From contig NZ_RIBS01000002.1 of assembly GCF_003719825.1 (NCBI RefSeq), positions 186,001 through 250,000 of the forward strand: DNA of 64,000 nt, in the 5' to 3' direction. Below the pieces are notes generated by a model, which was given only the letters and a program-made list of their open reading frames with translations, was not told the origin of the DNA and did not search any database. This stretch comes from Montanilutibacter psychrotolerans. Its GTDB lineage: Bacteria > Pseudomonadota > Gammaproteobacteria > Xanthomonadales > Xanthomonadaceae. A program made the translations under genes and the position numbers. Every line of letters starts with the position of its first letter. The stretch's first letter is position 1. Below are positions 26,146-43,914 of the stretch, in pieces.

Positions 26146-26398
26146 GGGTTCACTCCCTGGATCCAGCGGCAATGGGCGGTACGGTCGAGTCGTGCGCGAT
26201 GCTGAGCCGGCACGTCGACGTCGAATTCGGCGTTTCCGCATCCTTCCGTGCATCGGCGCGCGAACGGCGACAGTCGGGCGTTGGTGACTGTCGCAGGTCG
26301 ACTCCGGTGAAGGTCCGCCGAGGACGTGCATGCCCGCGGAGCAGGGCGAAGCGCGGCACATGACGGGCTGCGGAAAGACGCTGCCGTATCATAGGCCG

Positions 26399-26845
26399 AT
26401 GAACAGCCCACGCGCCTCCATTGTCCTTGCGGTTTCGCTGATTGCAGCCGCGTTCCTGCCTGCCGGTGCACGTGCCTGCACGCCCACCATCAGCGAAGGT
26501 TGGGTTCGCATGCCGCCTGCGCAGATGCCGATGCTCGCCGGGTTCGCGCGCATCGAGAACCGCTGCGCCACGCCGGTCACGATCGTCGGTGCCAGCAGCC
26601 CGTCGTTCGCCGACACCTCGCTGCACGAAACGCGCATCGTCGACGGCATCAGCCGCATGCGCGCGATGCCCGAGCTGCGCATCGCGCCAGACGGCGTTGC
26701 CGTGCTCAAGCCCGGCGGCATGCACCTGATGTTGATGCGTCCGACCGCGCCGCTGCGGCCGGGCAGCAAGGTGGTGGTGGAATTCGCACTGAAGGAAGGC
26801 GGCGTACTGCGGGGCGAGTTCGACGTTCGTCGACCGGGCCAGTAA
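26399..26845 (+). CDS. PCu(A)C-family periplasmic copper chaperone
   Basis: 148-residue exported copper(I) chaperone. A signal peptide ends LPAGARA before CTPTISEGWVR. The copper site of the family is seen as the Met in AQMPMLAGFARIEN, His in SLHETRIVDGISRM, and the C-terminal GGMHLMLM histidine/methionine cluster. Such proteins deliver copper to cytochrome oxidase. The start at MNSPRAS is chosen over the upstream Met because the signal peptide begins there. Relevant because the window also encodes a probable copper-binding bufferin system. Confidence 0.9.
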   Translation: MNSPRASIVLAVSLIAAAFLPAGARACTPTISEGWVRMPPAQMPMLAGFARIENRCATPVTIVGASSPSFADTSLHETRIVDGISRMRAMPELRIAPDGVAVLKPGGMHLMLMRPTAPLRPGSKVVVEFALKEGGVLRGEFDVRRPGQ

Positions 26846-27008
26846 TCGCCCCACCGGCCGCGCCAACGAACGCGGCGACCGGTGCGACCGCTTCGCCTCG
26901 CATGCCGCGAACCGCTGAGGGTGCCCCAAGCCGCCCGCGAGGTCGCAGCGACTGCCGGGGCGACGTTGAATCGCGGCCGCCGAAATAGCGGCCGCCGAAG
27001 CGCGCCTG

Positions 27009-28051
27009 TCAGGCGCAGGCCGTGCGGACCGCCGACGGCAAAGGTGCGGCCGCGCCGGTGCCGCGATCGATCCAGACCATCACCACCTGGCCGTCGCAGT
27101 ACAACACCGAGGTGTCGCGTGCATCGACGATGCGATGGCCGATGCTGAGGCTGGTGTTGCCCAGACGCTCGACAAACAGCTCGATCATCACCTCGTTCGG
27201 CCACTCGATCGGGCGCCGGTAGTTGAGATTGGCCGCGGCGACGACGGGGGCGACGTGCTCGTCCAGGCCCTGGCCCGGCACGGTCAGCATCCACTGCAGT
27301 CGTGCTTCCTCCAGGTAGCTCAGGTACTTGGAGTTGTTGACGTGGTTGAACGCGTCCAGGTCACGCCAGCGCACCGGCATCGGCACGCGGATCAGGGTCT
27401 GGATGCCGGCGCCGTGCTGGGCGCGCTTGCCGTGTTGCTGGCGCGGCTTCTCGTCGTGACGTTGCGTGGTTTTGCCACTGTCGGGTGCCCGCTGTTGCTG
27501 GGTAACCGCGCGTTCCGGGGCCGGCGCGACAACGGCTTCGGTAGCGGCAACCGGTGCGGCTGGCGCTGCGGCGGGAGCCGCATCGAGAGGCGTGGCGGGC
27601 GCCGTGGCCGCGGGTGCGGCGCTGCCCGCGATCGCGACCGCGGCGGCGACCGGCGTCACCGCGCCGAGGTCAGCGACGGCCGGACCGGCCGGCGCATCGG
27701 TGGTCACGATCACGTCTGCAATGGGACGGTGCGCCGGTGCCGACGGATCGTCATGGGACGAGGTTGCGGCCTGTGCGGCCCCGGTTTCGGGCTGGGCGAC
27801 GGCGATGTCGGCCGTGGCCACAGCGGCCTTGCGCTTGCGGGGTGCGGGCTTGCGCGGCTTGCGGGCCTTGCCGGCGGGCTTGGCGGCCGATGCGTCGGCC
27901 GGCTTGTCGGCACGGGGCTTGTCGGAGCTGGGCTTCTCGGAGCGGGGCTTCTCGGAACCGGGCTTCTCGGTGCGGGCCTTCTCGGAACCGGACTTGTCGG
28001 GACGGGACTCGTGGGAACCGGGCTTGGAGGAGCTGGGGGAACGGGTGTCGC

Positions 28052-28055
<4 letters not shown>
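27009..28055 (-). CDS. Acyl-CoA thioesterase with long basic histone-H1-like N-terminal tail
   Basis: 348-residue protein. The C-terminal ~130 residues are a hotdog thioesterase of the YbgC/4HBT type: [20 protein letters not shown] (catalytic Asp), [18 protein letters not shown] and a closing [24 protein letters not shown] block. The first ~215 residues are low-complexity: five-residue repeats of the type [20 protein letters not shown], then a Lys/Arg/Pro/Ala stretch ([18 protein letters not shown]) like eukaryotic H1 tails, then an Ala/Pro/Val linker. The ATG at 28055 overlaps the uvrA stop (ATGA). The tail could be a true fusion or a low-constraint extension; the thioesterase call is firm. 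Confidence 0.82.
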
Positions 28056-30964
<2,909 letters not shown>

Positions 30965-31125
30965 CGGGAGCCTGCAGTGGGGTGGGGGCGCCGTCAGCTG
31001 GCAACGGCGAACCAGTGAGCTTAGGCACTGCAGGATGTGGGGGCAAATCCGCGTAAGGAAAGTCCCGGGCCGGGTCGCGGGAATGGCGCCCGCGACCCTT
31101 GCGTGGCGGTGCTGCCAGCGTGTCG

Positions 31126-32088
31126 CTACTGGCTCAGCAGGCGGAATCCCAGATTGCCCTGGTGCGGCGAGGATGCCTTGTCGGCGGTGGCCCGCGTGCG
31201 GCCGCGGGTCTCGATCGCCGCAGGATTGACGCCGTTGATGATCAGCTGCGCCTTCAGCGCGTCGGCGCGCTGCTTGGACAAGGCAAGGTCGCGTTCGTTG
31301 TCGCCTGTGTCGTCAACCGGACCGGAAATCTCGATGCGCGCATCGCCGGGGGCGGCTTTGAGCGCGGTGGCGGCACGGCTGACCAGGTCGAGGCTGGATG
31401 CGTCGATCTGTGCGCTTTCGCGAGCGAAACCGATCGAGGACTGGTTCAGCGCCATCAACAACTCCACCTCCGAGCCGCCGGGCTTGAAATCAGCCAGCGC
31501 ACGGGCCGGCCCGGACGGAGGCGCCGCGTCGGCGTCGAGGCCTTCGAACAGGCCGAGGTAGCGGTGCTTGGGAAACAGGACCCGGGCCCGTTCAAGCAGC
31601 CGGCGCCGATCGGCCTGGGCAACCTGGCCGGACAGGACAATCCGGTCGGCTTCGAAACTGACGGCGGCGCCGGAGACGTCGAAATCGGCGGCGAACGCGC
31701 CCAGGTTGTCCTGCCACGACGCCGGACGCGTGCCGGGTTCGGTGGCCAGGTGACCGGACAGGCGGCTCTGGGCGTGGGTGCCCGAAAGCGCGGCGACGAT
31801 GCGCTTGGCGGTGGCTTCGTTGTCGACTTGCCCGTCGTAGCGCAACTGGCCGTTGTTGTTGACCAGGCTGATGCGGGCGTCGGAGGGGACGATGTTGGCG
31901 CTGCTCACCGGCTTGGCGGGCGCGGGTGGCGCGGGCTCGGCGGTCGCGGAAGCGGCCGGCTGCGCGGGTGGCGGCGCCTGCGAGCACGCGCCGACGAGGG
32001 CGGTGGCGATCAACAGGGCCAGCGGAAGGGTCTTCCCGATGGCGCGATGCCCGGACGTGGTGGCATCGCGTGGAACGGCTGCGGTCAT
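31126..32088 (-). CDS. OmpA-family lipoprotein
   Basis: 320-residue exported protein. The signal ends in lipobox LVGAC with Cys35, then an Ala/Pro linker. The middle (residues ~65-170) looks like a BON-type repeat pair ([40 protein letters not shown]). The C-terminal domain has the OmpA peptidoglycan-binding features [38 protein letters not shown] and [18 protein letters not shown]. It probably ties the outer membrane to the wall. The usual N-terminal FxxxS strand is partly degenerate ([10 protein letters not shown]). Confidence 0.82.
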   Translation of the reverse strand: MTAAVPRDATTSGHRAIGKTLPLALLIATALVGACSQAPPPAQPAASATAEPAPPAPAKPVSSANIVPSDARISLVNNNGQLRYDGQVDNEATAKRIVAALSGTHAQSRLSGHLATEPGTRPASWQDNLGAFAADFDVSGAAVSFEADRIVLSGQVAQADRRRLLERARVLFPKHRYLGLFEGLDADAAPPSGPARALADFKPGGSEVELLMALNQSSIGFARESAQIDASSLDLVSRAATALKAAPGDARIEISGPVDDTGDNERDLALSKQRADALKAQLIINGVNPAAIETRGRTRATADKASSPHQGNLGFRLLSQ

Positions 32089-32154
32089 GTAGCTCTCCGG
32101 AACGTGGCGTGGCGGGCGGAACGTGCCGGGGCGGGCGTGGCCCGCTCCGACAAG

Positions 32155-32178
32155 GGAAGGCCCGTTGCCGGGCCTTCC
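32155..32178 (-). terminator. Terminator-like hairpin after the subtilisin gene
   Basis: Perfect 10-bp stem GGAAGGCCCG / CGGGCCTTCC with a 4-base loop, 17 bp after the protease stop (minus direction). No T-run follows, so strength is uncertain. Confidence 0.6.
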
Positions 32179-32194
32179 GATTGCGTTGCCGCGA

Positions 32195-34270
32195 TTACTT
32201 CTTCTTCGACGCGTAGTCGATGGAGACTTCGTCCGAGCACTCCGCGGTGCCGTTGTTGCACAGCTTGTAGGCCATCGTGCCCGATCCGATGATCCGGAAC
32301 GTGTCGATGGTGGCGCCGTTGTTACGGACGGTCTTGAGGATCGCGCCGTTGCGCCAGACGTCGACGTTGCGCTTGCCGTGGGTCCAGCTCAGGTTCACCC
32401 GGGTGCGGTGGCTGCTGAGCGCGGTGGCTTCGGCCTCAAGTGCTCGCGGCCAGTTGCCGTCCACGAAGCTCGGGTACAGCGAGATCCCGGTGCTGGTCGC
32501 GGCAAAGCCCTTGATCGTCACGTACCACTTGCCGCCCTGCGGGGTCGGGAAGAAGCAGTTCTCGTTGTTGCCAGCCGAGAACGGACGGCAGTCGTAGGCG
32601 GTATCGGTCGGTTCGGCGCCATAACGCACGTAGATGTCCGCGTCGCCGGTGCCGCCGTACATGGCGAACAGCAGGTTCGACGCGCCGTTGGGCACGGCCA
32701 GCTCGTAACGGATGCGGCCGTTCTTGAGCACTTCGATGGCCGTGACGGTCACACCGTTGGACAGCGGGATTGCCGGCGGCGGCGGCGGCGGCGGCGGCGG
32801 GTCGGACGGCAACGGCTCGCTGCCGTTGGCAACGGCGACCGCGGCGCGGGCATCCACCACACCCGAACCACAGGGCTTGTCGTAGCCGCACGACACCGGG
32901 AAGCCGCCGTTGGCATAGGCGGTGTTGACGAGGATCTTCTCGATCTCCGCCGGGGTCTTCGGGGCGGCCGCGGCTGCCTGCATCAACGCGATCACGCCGG
33001 CCACGTGCGGTGCCGCCATCGAGGTGCCGGCGTACCACGCAAAGCCTTCACCTTCCTGGCCCTGGGCGCCGAGATTCAGCGTCGACAGGATGTTGGCCTC
33101 TGCCGGCGCCGCGCCCGAGCCGCCCGGAGCGGCGACGTCGACCTTGGCACCGAAGTTGGAGTAGCCGGCCAGCGCGCCGGTCGGCCCCACCGCCGACACG
33201 GCGATGATGTTGTTGCAGTTGGCCGGCGAGAAGTTGGCGACGTCGGAACCGGAGTTGCCGGCGGCGATCGCCACCGTGGTGCCGCGTGCCACCGCGCCAT
33301 CGAACGCCGCCTGCTCGGCCACGCTGCACGCGCCACTGCCGCCCAGGCTGAGGTTGATGACCTCGGCCGGGGTCGGGTTGGCGGGCACGCCGGCGACGGT
33401 GCCGCCCGAAGCCCAGGTCACTGCATCGATGATGTCGGACTCGTAGCCACCGCAGCGACCAAGCACACGCACCGGCTGGACCTTCGCACCGTGCGCGACG
33501 CCGGCCACGCCGGCACCGTTGTTGGTCGCCGCCGCGATCGTGCCGGCGACGTGGGTGCCGTGCCAGCTGCTGTCATCGGGGGTGCCAAAGATGCTGCACG
33601 AGCCGTCGTGCCAATCGCCCGGGTCGTTGGCGTCCGCGTCGCGGCCGTCGCCGTCGACGGACACTTCGGGGTCGTTGATGAAGTCGTAGCCCGGAACGAT
33701 GTTGCCGTTGAGGTCGCTATGCGGGGTGATGCCGGTGTCGAGCACCGCCACCACGACGCCGGTGCCGGTCGACAGGTCCCACGCCGGTTCGGCGTTGATG
33801 CCGCCCGGGCCATTCTTGTAGTGCCACTGCTGCGCGTAGCCGGGATCGTTGGGAACCATCAGCGGCTTGCGCAGGCGGTCGGGCTCGACGGCGAGGACGT
33901 TCGGGTCCTTCATCAGTTCGATCGCCAGCAGCTTCATCGCCGCGTCGTCGAGCTTGCGATCGGTACGCAGCAGCTCGGCACCGGTGGCGAGCGTGCGCAT
34001 CGGGCGGACCGCGAAGCCCAGCGTGCGCGAGGCGGTCGTCAGCTGCTGGCTGCGCGTGTTGGCGACGAGGCGCTTGGCGTCGGCGCGATAGGAAACGATG
34101 AAGCGGTCGTACTGCTCGGCCTTGGCCGCGCCTTGTGCTGCCGGCGCTGCCAGACGGTCCTGTCCGGCCACTGCAGCGAACTTGCTGCCGGAATAGGCCG
34201 CGGGTGAGATCGCTACCGCGGTGGCGATGGCGAGCAAGGTCAGCTTGATCGAAGGAGCTTTACGAGTCAT
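32195..34270 (-). CDS. Secreted S8 subtilisin-like serine protease with C-terminal pre-peptidase domain
   Basis: 691-residue exoprotease. Signal peptide MTRKAPSIKLTLLAIATAVA then an I9-like propeptide (QYDRFIVSYRADAKRLV to VLAVEPDRL). The catalytic triad is in VVAVLDTGITPHSDLNG (Asp), HGTHVAGTIAAATNN (His) and GTSMAAPHVAG (Ser), with the oxyanion Asn in AAGNSGSD. A run of nine prolines separates the catalytic domain from a PPC-type beta domain (ASNLLFAMYGGTGDADIYVR) and a terminal Fn3-like module. AAGGA lies 8 bases before the ATG. Such proteases are typical lytic exoenzymes of Lysobacter; secretion by type II is likely. Confidence 0.95.
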   Translation of the reverse strand: MTRKAPSIKLTLLAIATAVAISPAAYSGSKFAAVAGQDRLAAPAAQGAAKAEQYDRFIVSYRADAKRLVANTRSQQLTTASRTLGFAVRPMRTLATGAELLRTDRKLDDAAMKLLAIELMKDPNVLAVEPDRLRKPLMVPNDPGYAQQWHYKNGPGGINAEPAWDLSTGTGVVVAVLDTGITPHSDLNGNIVPGYDFINDPEVSVDGDGRDADANDPGDWHDGSCSIFGTPDDSSWHGTHVAGTIAAATNNGAGVAGVAHGAKVQPVRVLGRCGGYESDIIDAVTWASGGTVAGVPANPTPAEVINLSLGGSGACSVAEQAAFDGAVARGTTVAIAAGNSGSDVANFSPANCNNIIAVSAVGPTGALAGYSNFGAKVDVAAPGGSGAAPAEANILSTLNLGAQGQEGEGFAWYAGTSMAAPHVAGVIALMQAAAAAPKTPAEIEKILVNTAYANGGFPVSCGYDKPCGSGVVDARAAVAVANGSEPLPSDPPPPPPPPPAIPLSNGVTVTAIEVLKNGRIRYELAVPNGASNLLFAMYGGTGDADIYVRYGAEPTDTAYDCRPFSAGNNENCFFPTPQGGKWYVTIKGFAATSTGISLYPSFVDGNWPRALEAEATALSSHRTRVNLSWTHGKRNVDVWRNGAILKTVRNNGATIDTFRIIGSGTMAYKLCNNGTAECSDEVSIDYASKKK

Positions 34271-35136
34271 CACAAAAATCCTTTTCTGTTGCTTCAGGAA
34301 TCCCGTCACATCCCCTGTGCTGTTCCGGGTGTTTTCCCGCGTCGGGCCTGATGGCACGTCGCAGGGACTTGCGTCGTCACCGGCCCGTTCGCCTTCCATG
34401 TGGGCGGGGCAGGCGGACGAATGGCGGTGGCCCGGGCAACCTCGGATCGGGTTGCCGGCGGGCATGCTGCGGATGGGGCCGGCCCAACGGGCCGATAGCG
34501 TGTTGCGCCTGTAGCGCCTGGATGCGCAAGCAAGGCGAGTGCGCCGAACTCGCAGGATCGGGCCGCCGCACTTGGCCGGACATGCCCGTCCGGGTGCACG
34601 TCGGCCACGATTTGGCCAGCTTGGCCGCGAACTCTTGTACGACATCCTGTCGCATGGGGCGCATCACTCGATGGCGACGCCATCACGCGCTGGCCAGTGC
34701 CCAGGGGCATGGTCACGCGAGGTGCCGTCGGGATTGCGAACGACCGCCGGAGGCGATCGCAATCGAACCTAGAGGACGTGTTGTCGTCGCGCAAGTGACT
34801 CCTGCGTGAACGAGTGGCCGAGTTCGCGCAAAGCCGCGACAGTGCTCCGTCAAGGGGGTGACTGGCAGATTCGTGGGGTAGGGGGATGGCAGTTCACCGC
34901 GTTCCGTCGGGTCGAAGTGCTCCCGGGGGCGGTGTTACGCCTTCAAAATCGGGCCTGCCCCGGGGCCGTCCATGGCTTGATCGCCCTGCCGCCGCCTCCG
35001 CCGTCACCCGAGGGCGTGCGGGCTGTGACATCCGTCGCATTTCTGGCGGCTCTCGGGCCATTGCGCGCCCCGGGCCGCTGTTGCCGAGCGCGGGCGCGCG
35101 TCCTGGGCCGACTCTCCCCGGTGGATGTGGGGGTGG
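34271..35136. other. Intergenic stretch with no supported gene
   Basis: 866 bp between the protease and rplU. Open frames exist on both strands (up to 162 codons) but their products are Arg/Pro/Ala-rich, match nothing I recognise, and have no ribosome site. Nothing else stands out before the rplU promoter. Confidence 0.6.
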
Positions 35137-35165
35137 TTGCCGTAACTCGCTGAAGCCTCTACAAT
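35137..35165 (+). promoter_or_regulatory. Sigma-70 promoter of rplU-rpmA
   Basis: TTGCCG, 17-bp spacer, TACAAT: 4 of 6 and 5 of 6 matches to the -35 and -10 consensus with ideal spacing, 65 bp before the rplU ATG. It is the clearest housekeeping promoter in the window. Confidence 0.8.
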
Positions 35166-35230
35166 TCCGCTTCTGTCCGCCCGGTTTCGGGTGCGGCAGC
35201 GACCAAAAATAACTACAGAGGAATCTGGTC

Positions 35231-35548
35231 ATGTACGCAGTTGTAGTCACAGGCGGTAAGCAATACCGCGTGATGCAGGGTGAAACCCTGCGTGTCGAGC
35301 TGCTCGATGTCGAAGCCGGCAGCGAGATCAAACTCGAAAACGTCCTGATGCTGGGCGGTAGCGATGGCGTGAAGATTGGCGATGCCGTGAAGGGTGCCGT
35401 CGTCTCTGCCAAGGTGATCGGCCACGGCCGCGCCGACAAGGTGCGCATCGTGAAGTTCCGTCGCCGCAAGCATCACCGCAAGCAGATGGGTCACCGTCAG
35501 CATTTCACCGAAATCGAGATCACCGGCATCGCCGGTGGCGCCAAGTAA
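35231..35548 (+). CDS. rplU: 50S ribosomal protein L21
   Basis: 105-residue ribosomal protein that binds 23S rRNA with L20. It starts [14 protein letters not shown] and contains the L21 signature [27 protein letters not shown] ribosome site upstream. Followed 12 bp later by rpmA. Confidence 0.99.
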   Translation: MYAVVVTGGKQYRVMQGETLRVELLDVEAGSEIKLENVLMLGGSDGVKIGDAVKGAVVSAKVIGHGRADKVRIVKFRRRKHHRKQMGHRQHFTEIEITGIAGGAK

Positions 35549-35560
35549 GGAGAAGCCGCC

Positions 35561-37091
<1,531 letters not shown>

Positions 37092-37128
37092 GGCCAGGGC
37101 GTGTCCGGGGTGACTGTCCCATCGAAAG

Positions 37129-37149
37129 AGCCGGCCCACGCCGGCTTTT
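37129..37149 (+). terminator. Terminator of obgE
   Basis: 7-bp stem AGCCGGC / GCCGGCT with a 4-base loop and TTTTC tail, 38 bp after the obgE stop. Confidence 0.8.
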
Positions 37150-37274
37150 CGTTTTGTCGGGTGCGCGCTGCAGGCGGCGCGGATCTCGTGGCGACGCGTG
37201 CGCGTGCGCGTCGGTGCAATGCGCCCGGGTCGACCACTCGGCTCGACGCTCGCAGCGGTCAAATCGCGGGCACA

Positions 37275-37302
37275 AAAAAACCCGGCCGGAGCCGGGTTTT
37301 TT
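37275..37302. terminator. Bidirectional terminator between obgE and rpsT
   Basis: 12-bp stem AAAAAACCCGGC / GCCGGGTTTTTT with a CGGA loop, giving a T-run on both strands. It sits 21 bp from the rpsT stop and mainly serves rpsT (minus strand). Confidence 0.92.
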
Positions 37303-37322
37303 CGTGTCTTGCTACCGGCGTA

Positions 37323-37592
37323 TCAAGCGGCCTTGAGGGCCTTGATGCGAGCGGTCAGGCGGCTCTTGTGGCGAGCAGCCTTGTTCTTGTGGATCAGGCC
37401 GCGCGAGCTCAGGCGGTCGAGGACCGGCTGGGCGATCGCGAAGGCGGTCTCGGCGCCGGCGGCGTCGTTCTCGCCCAGGGCCTTGAGCACCTTCTTCACG
37501 GCGGTGCGCAGCATCGAACGCTGGCTGGCGTTACGGGCATTGCGCACGACAGCCTGCTTGGCGCGCTTCTTGGCGGACTTGATGTTTGCCAC
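37323..37592 (-). CDS. rpsT: 30S ribosomal protein S20
   Basis: 89-residue basic ribosomal protein. It starts at a GTG ([15 protein letters not shown] follows) with AGGAA 7 bases upstream; no ATG is available in the frame nearby. A non-ATG start is known for rpsT and contributes to its autoregulation in E. coli, so the GTG may matter here too (inference). The larger open frame in which it lies, up to 40025, is shadow coding. Divergent from murJ. Confidence 0.97.
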   Translation of the reverse strand: MANIKSAKKRAKQAVVRNARNASQRSMLRTAVKKVLKALGENDAAGAETAFAIAQPVLDRLSSRGLIHKNKAARHKSRLTARIKALKAA

Positions 37593-37721
37593 GGCGAATT
37601 CCTGGAAAGTTTTGAATAAAGCTGGGTGGAAGATCGTGTTACGGAAAATCAGACCCAAAAGTATGGAGGATTCAGTGGCTTGCGTCAACTGCTGTGGAGA
37701 CTTTGCGATGTGGGGTGATGC

Positions 37722-39305
37722 GTGAGCGGTGGCGGCCCGGGCAACGCCCGCCGGCAGGGCGGCATGCTGCGTTCGACCGCGGTGTTCAGCCTGATGACCT
37801 TCATCTCGCGCATCGCCGGCTATCTGCGCGACTGGCTGCAGGCCAGCCTGTTCGGCGCCGGGCCGGCGGTCAGCGCGTTCGTCGTCGCGTATCGCATCCC
37901 CAATTACCTGCGGCGGATCTTCGCCGAAGGGTCGTTCTCGTCGGCGTTCGTGCCGGTCCTGTCCGAGCTCAAGCAGAAGGGTGACCAGAAGGCCTTGCAG
38001 GAGTTCCTTGATCACATCGCCGGCGCGCTGCTGGCTGCGGTGGTGGTGGTCAGTGCGCTGGGCATGTTGATGGCGCCGTGGATCGCCAGGCTGTTCCTGC
38101 TGTTTGCCGACAAGGACGCGCAGACCGTGCCGCTGGCCGCGGACATGCTGCGCATCACCTTCCCGTACCTGACGTTCATCTCGATGACCGCGCTGGCGGG
38201 CGCGGCGCTCAACAGCTTCAAGCACTTTGGCCTGCCAGCGCTGACGCCGGTGCTGCACAACCTGGCGATGATTGCGGCGATGCTGTTCCTGGCGGACTAC
38301 CTCAAGGTGCCCGAGCAGGCCATGGCCTGGGGCGTATTGGCCGCGGGCATCCTGCAGATGGCGGTGCTGTGGCCGGCGATGGGCCGGCTGGGGATTCGTC
38401 CGAGATTCCGCTTCAATTTCCGCCACGAAGGGGTGCAGCGGGTGCGCAAGCTGATGCTGCCGACGATCTTCTCTTCGTCGGTGGCCCAGGTGAACGTGCT
38501 GGTCGGCACCATGTTCGCATCGCTCCTGGTACCCGCCGCGCAGTCCTGGCTGTACTACTCCGACCGTCTCACCGAGCTGCCGCTGGGCTTGTTCGGCGTC
38601 GCGATCGGTACGGTGATCCTGCCGCAGCTGTCGCGCCACCACGCCGATGCGGATGCCGCCGGTTACTCCAAGGCGCTGGACTGGGGCTTGCGCATCGTCA
38701 TGCTGATCGGCACGCCGGCCGCACTGGGGCTGGCCCTGCTGTCTGAGCCGCTGACTGCCGCGCTGTTCCGGCACGGCCGTTTCACCGCCGAGGACACTCG
38801 CATGGTCGGTTACGCACTGACCGCAATGAGCGTGGGCATTCCGACGTTCATGCTCAGCAAGGTGCTGCTGCCAGCGTTCTACGCGCGCCAGGACACCAGG
38901 ACGCCGATGCGTGCGGCGATCTGGACGGTGGTCGCCAACGTACTGCTGACCATCGCCCTGGTGACGCCACTTTGGCTGGCGGGCTACAAGAGCGCCCATG
39001 TCGGCATCGCCGCCGCGACGGCCATCGCCGGCATGCTCAACGCCGCGCTGCTGTGGCGCTACCTCCGTCGACAGGGGCTGTATCACGCCGAGCCAGGCTG
39101 GGGGCGCTGGTTGCTGCGCATCCTCGTGGGGCTGGTGGTAATGGCCGCGGTGGTGCTGGCGGTGCGTCAGCACGTCGGCGACTGGACGGTCCTGCCGGCC
39201 CTGTGGCGCTGGATCTGGCTGATGGCCGCGGTGGCTGCCGGGGCTGCCGCGTATGGCGCGACGGTGCTGGCGCTGGGCCTTCGGCCACGCCATCTGCGCC
39301 ATTGA
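37722..39305 (+). CDS. murJ: Lipid II flippase MurJ
   Basis: Integral inner-membrane flippase for peptidoglycan lipid II, MOP superfamily, 527 residues with about 14 hydrophobic helices. Family blocks: [59 protein letters not shown] and [20 protein letters not shown]. The start is uncertain: GTG 37722 gives a 14-residue Gly/Arg extension, while ATG 37764 ([13 protein letters not shown]) starts directly at the first helix with AGGG upstream and may be the true one. It heads the murJ-ribF-ileS-lspA-ispH run. Confidence 0.95.
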   Translation: MSGGGPGNARRQGGMLRSTAVFSLMTFISRIAGYLRDWLQASLFGAGPAVSAFVVAYRIPNYLRRIFAEGSFSSAFVPVLSELKQKGDQKALQEFLDHIAGALLAAVVVVSALGMLMAPWIARLFLLFADKDAQTVPLAADMLRITFPYLTFISMTALAGAALNSFKHFGLPALTPVLHNLAMIAAMLFLADYLKVPEQAMAWGVLAAGILQMAVLWPAMGRLGIRPRFRFNFRHEGVQRVRKLMLPTIFSSSVAQVNVLVGTMFASLLVPAAQSWLYYSDRLTELPLGLFGVAIGTVILPQLSRHHADADAAGYSKALDWGLRIVMLIGTPAALGLALLSEPLTAALFRHGRFTAEDTRMVGYALTAMSVGIPTFMLSKVLLPAFYARQDTRTPMRAAIWTVVANVLLTIALVTPLWLAGYKSAHVGIAAATAIAGMLNAALLWRYLRRQGLYHAEPGWGRWLLRILVGLVVMAAVVLAVRQHVGDWTVLPALWRWIWLMAAVAAGAAAYGATVLALGLRPRHLRH

Positions 39306-39354
39306 TACGGCCGTGGAACCTTGAGAAGCCGCACCACGGCTATACTTCAACGCA

Positions 39355-40301
39355 ATGAGCAGGCTGTTTCGTGACGTCGAAGGCGGGCCCCGGTGCCCGC
39401 ACGGCAGTGTGGTCTGCATCGGCGCCTTCGACGGCCTGCACCTTGGGCATCGGGCGTTGGTGCGCCACACGATTTCGCGTGCGCGCGATTTGGGCCTTGC
39501 GTCGGTGGCGTTGAGCTTCGAGCCGCTGCCGCGCGAGTTCTTCGCCCCCGCCAACCCGCCGCCGCGCTTGTTGTCTGCGCGGGCCAAGTTCGAAGGCCTG
39601 CGTGACCTGGGCGTTGACCAGGTCGGTCTGCTTCGCTTCGACAAGCGCCTGTGCAGCCAATCGGCCGAGGCGTTCGTCCAGCAGGTGCTGGTGCAGCGAT
39701 TGTCGGCACGCGAGGTCTGGGTCGGACCCGAATTCCGCTTCGGCAAGGGCCGCGCCGGCGATCTGGCGTTGCTGCAGCGCATAGGCGAAGAGTGCGGCTT
39801 CGTCGCTGGCGAGATCGCCCCGGTGCTGCTCGACGGGGAGCGCGTGTCCAGCACCCGCATCCGCGCTGCGTTGCAGGCCGGCGACTTCGCCACGGCCGCC
39901 CAGCTGCTGGGCAGGCCGTATGCGATCGGCGGGCGGGTGGTGCGTGGCAAGCAACTGGGGCGCACGCTTGGGTTCCCCACCGCAAATCTTCGCTTCGGCG
40001 GCAAGACGCCGGCGCTGTCGGGCATCTACGCCACGCGCGTGCACGGCGTGGGGCCCCAGCCGTGGCCATCGGTGTCCAGCCTGGGTACCCGGCCCACGGT
40101 CGACGGCGTCGAACCCTTGCTCGAAGCCCATCTGTTCGACTTCGACGGCGATCTGTACGGACGCCGGATCGAGGTCGAGTTCGTCGCAAAGCTGCGCGAT
40201 GAGCTCAAGTTCGACAACCTGCCGGCATTGACCGAGCAGATGCATCGCGATGCCCAACAGGCACGCGACCTCCTTGCGCACTACCAACAACGAGCCCTCG
40301 C

Positions 40302-40305
<4 letters not shown>
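39355..40305 (+). CDS. ribF: Bifunctional riboflavin kinase / FAD synthetase
   Basis: Makes FMN and FAD, 316 residues. The N-terminal nucleotidyltransferase has [15 protein letters not shown] and [15 protein letters not shown] and [14 protein letters not shown]; the C-terminal flavokinase has [15 protein letters not shown] and GTRPTVDG and the [20 protein letters not shown] block. ATG at 39355; the stop overlaps the GTG of ileS (GTGA). Confidence 0.97.
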
Positions 40306-43211
<2,906 letters not shown>

Positions 43212-43338
43212 TTGGCCGCGCGCAGCCGTGCCGGCGCCGGTTTCGACCGGACCGGCGACCACGTGACACACCCTCCCGGCCAAGGTGCCTGGCTCCCGAA
43301 CGGGAGCCGCACCGCAAGCGGGAACCAGGAGCCCCACC

Positions 43339-43854
43339 ATGTCCCATCCCAAACCCAACGCGTTGCCCTGGCTGATCGTCTCGGTCGTGGTCATCGTCCT
43401 CGACCAGCTCAGCAAGGCCTGGGTGCTGTCGTCGCTGCCCGAGTACACCCAGGTTCCGGTGATCGAGGGCTTCTGGAACTGGTACCGCACCTACAACACC
43501 GGCGCGGCCTTCAGTTTCCTCAGCGATGCCGGCGGCTGGCAGAAGTACTTCTTCAGCGTGCTCGCGCTGGCCATCAGCATCGGTCTTGGCGTCTGGATGT
43601 CGCGCACCCCGCGCCACGACTGGAAGACCGCGTTGCCGTTCTCGCTGGTGATCGGCGGAGCCATCGGCAACCTCATCGACCGCCTCCTGCACGGCCATGT
43701 CGTGGATTTCATCCAATGGCACGTCGGCGATTACTACTGGCCCGCGTTCAACATCGCCGATTCGGCGATCGTGGTTGCCGCCGTGGGAATCTTCGCCACG
43801 GCGTTGACGAAGTCCGGCGACTCCGCCAAGGCCGGCACCGGGGCAGGGGAGTAA
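43339..43854 (+). CDS. lspA: Lipoprotein signal peptidase
   Basis: Inner-membrane aspartyl protease that cleaves prolipoproteins at the lipobox, 171 residues with four transmembrane helices. Catalytic aspartates are in [19 protein letters not shown] and [11 protein letters not shown]; the N-terminal [13 protein letters not shown] is the family signature. Start at [10 protein letters not shown] with CCAGGAG upstream. It serves the lipoproteins in this window (PstS, OmpA-like). Confidence 0.97.
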   Translation: MSHPKPNALPWLIVSVVVIVLDQLSKAWVLSSLPEYTQVPVIEGFWNWYRTYNTGAAFSFLSDAGGWQKYFFSVLALAISIGLGVWMSRTPRHDWKTALPFSLVIGGAIGNLIDRLLHGHVVDFIQWHVGDYYWPAFNIADSAIVVAAVGIFATALTKSGDSAKAGTGAGE

Positions 43855-43914
43855 GATCGATGGCTGGCTCACGTACCGCGCACTCCGTCCTTCTGCAGCG
43901 GGAGCACTGATCCC

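Noticed and set aside
32123..34207. 694-codon plus-strand frame antisense to the subtilisin gene
   Set aside because: The minus strand has the intact Asp-His-Ser triad and signal peptide; the plus product is Arg/Gly/Val repeats.
34306..34809. ORFs of 96-162 codons on both strands between the protease and rplU
   Set aside because: No ribosome site, no domain, Arg/Pro-rich composition and mutually overlapping frames.
37323..40025. 900-codon minus-strand frame containing rpsT at its end
   Set aside because: Only the last 89 codons (rpsT, from the GTG at 37592) are real; the rest is antisense to murJ and ribF.
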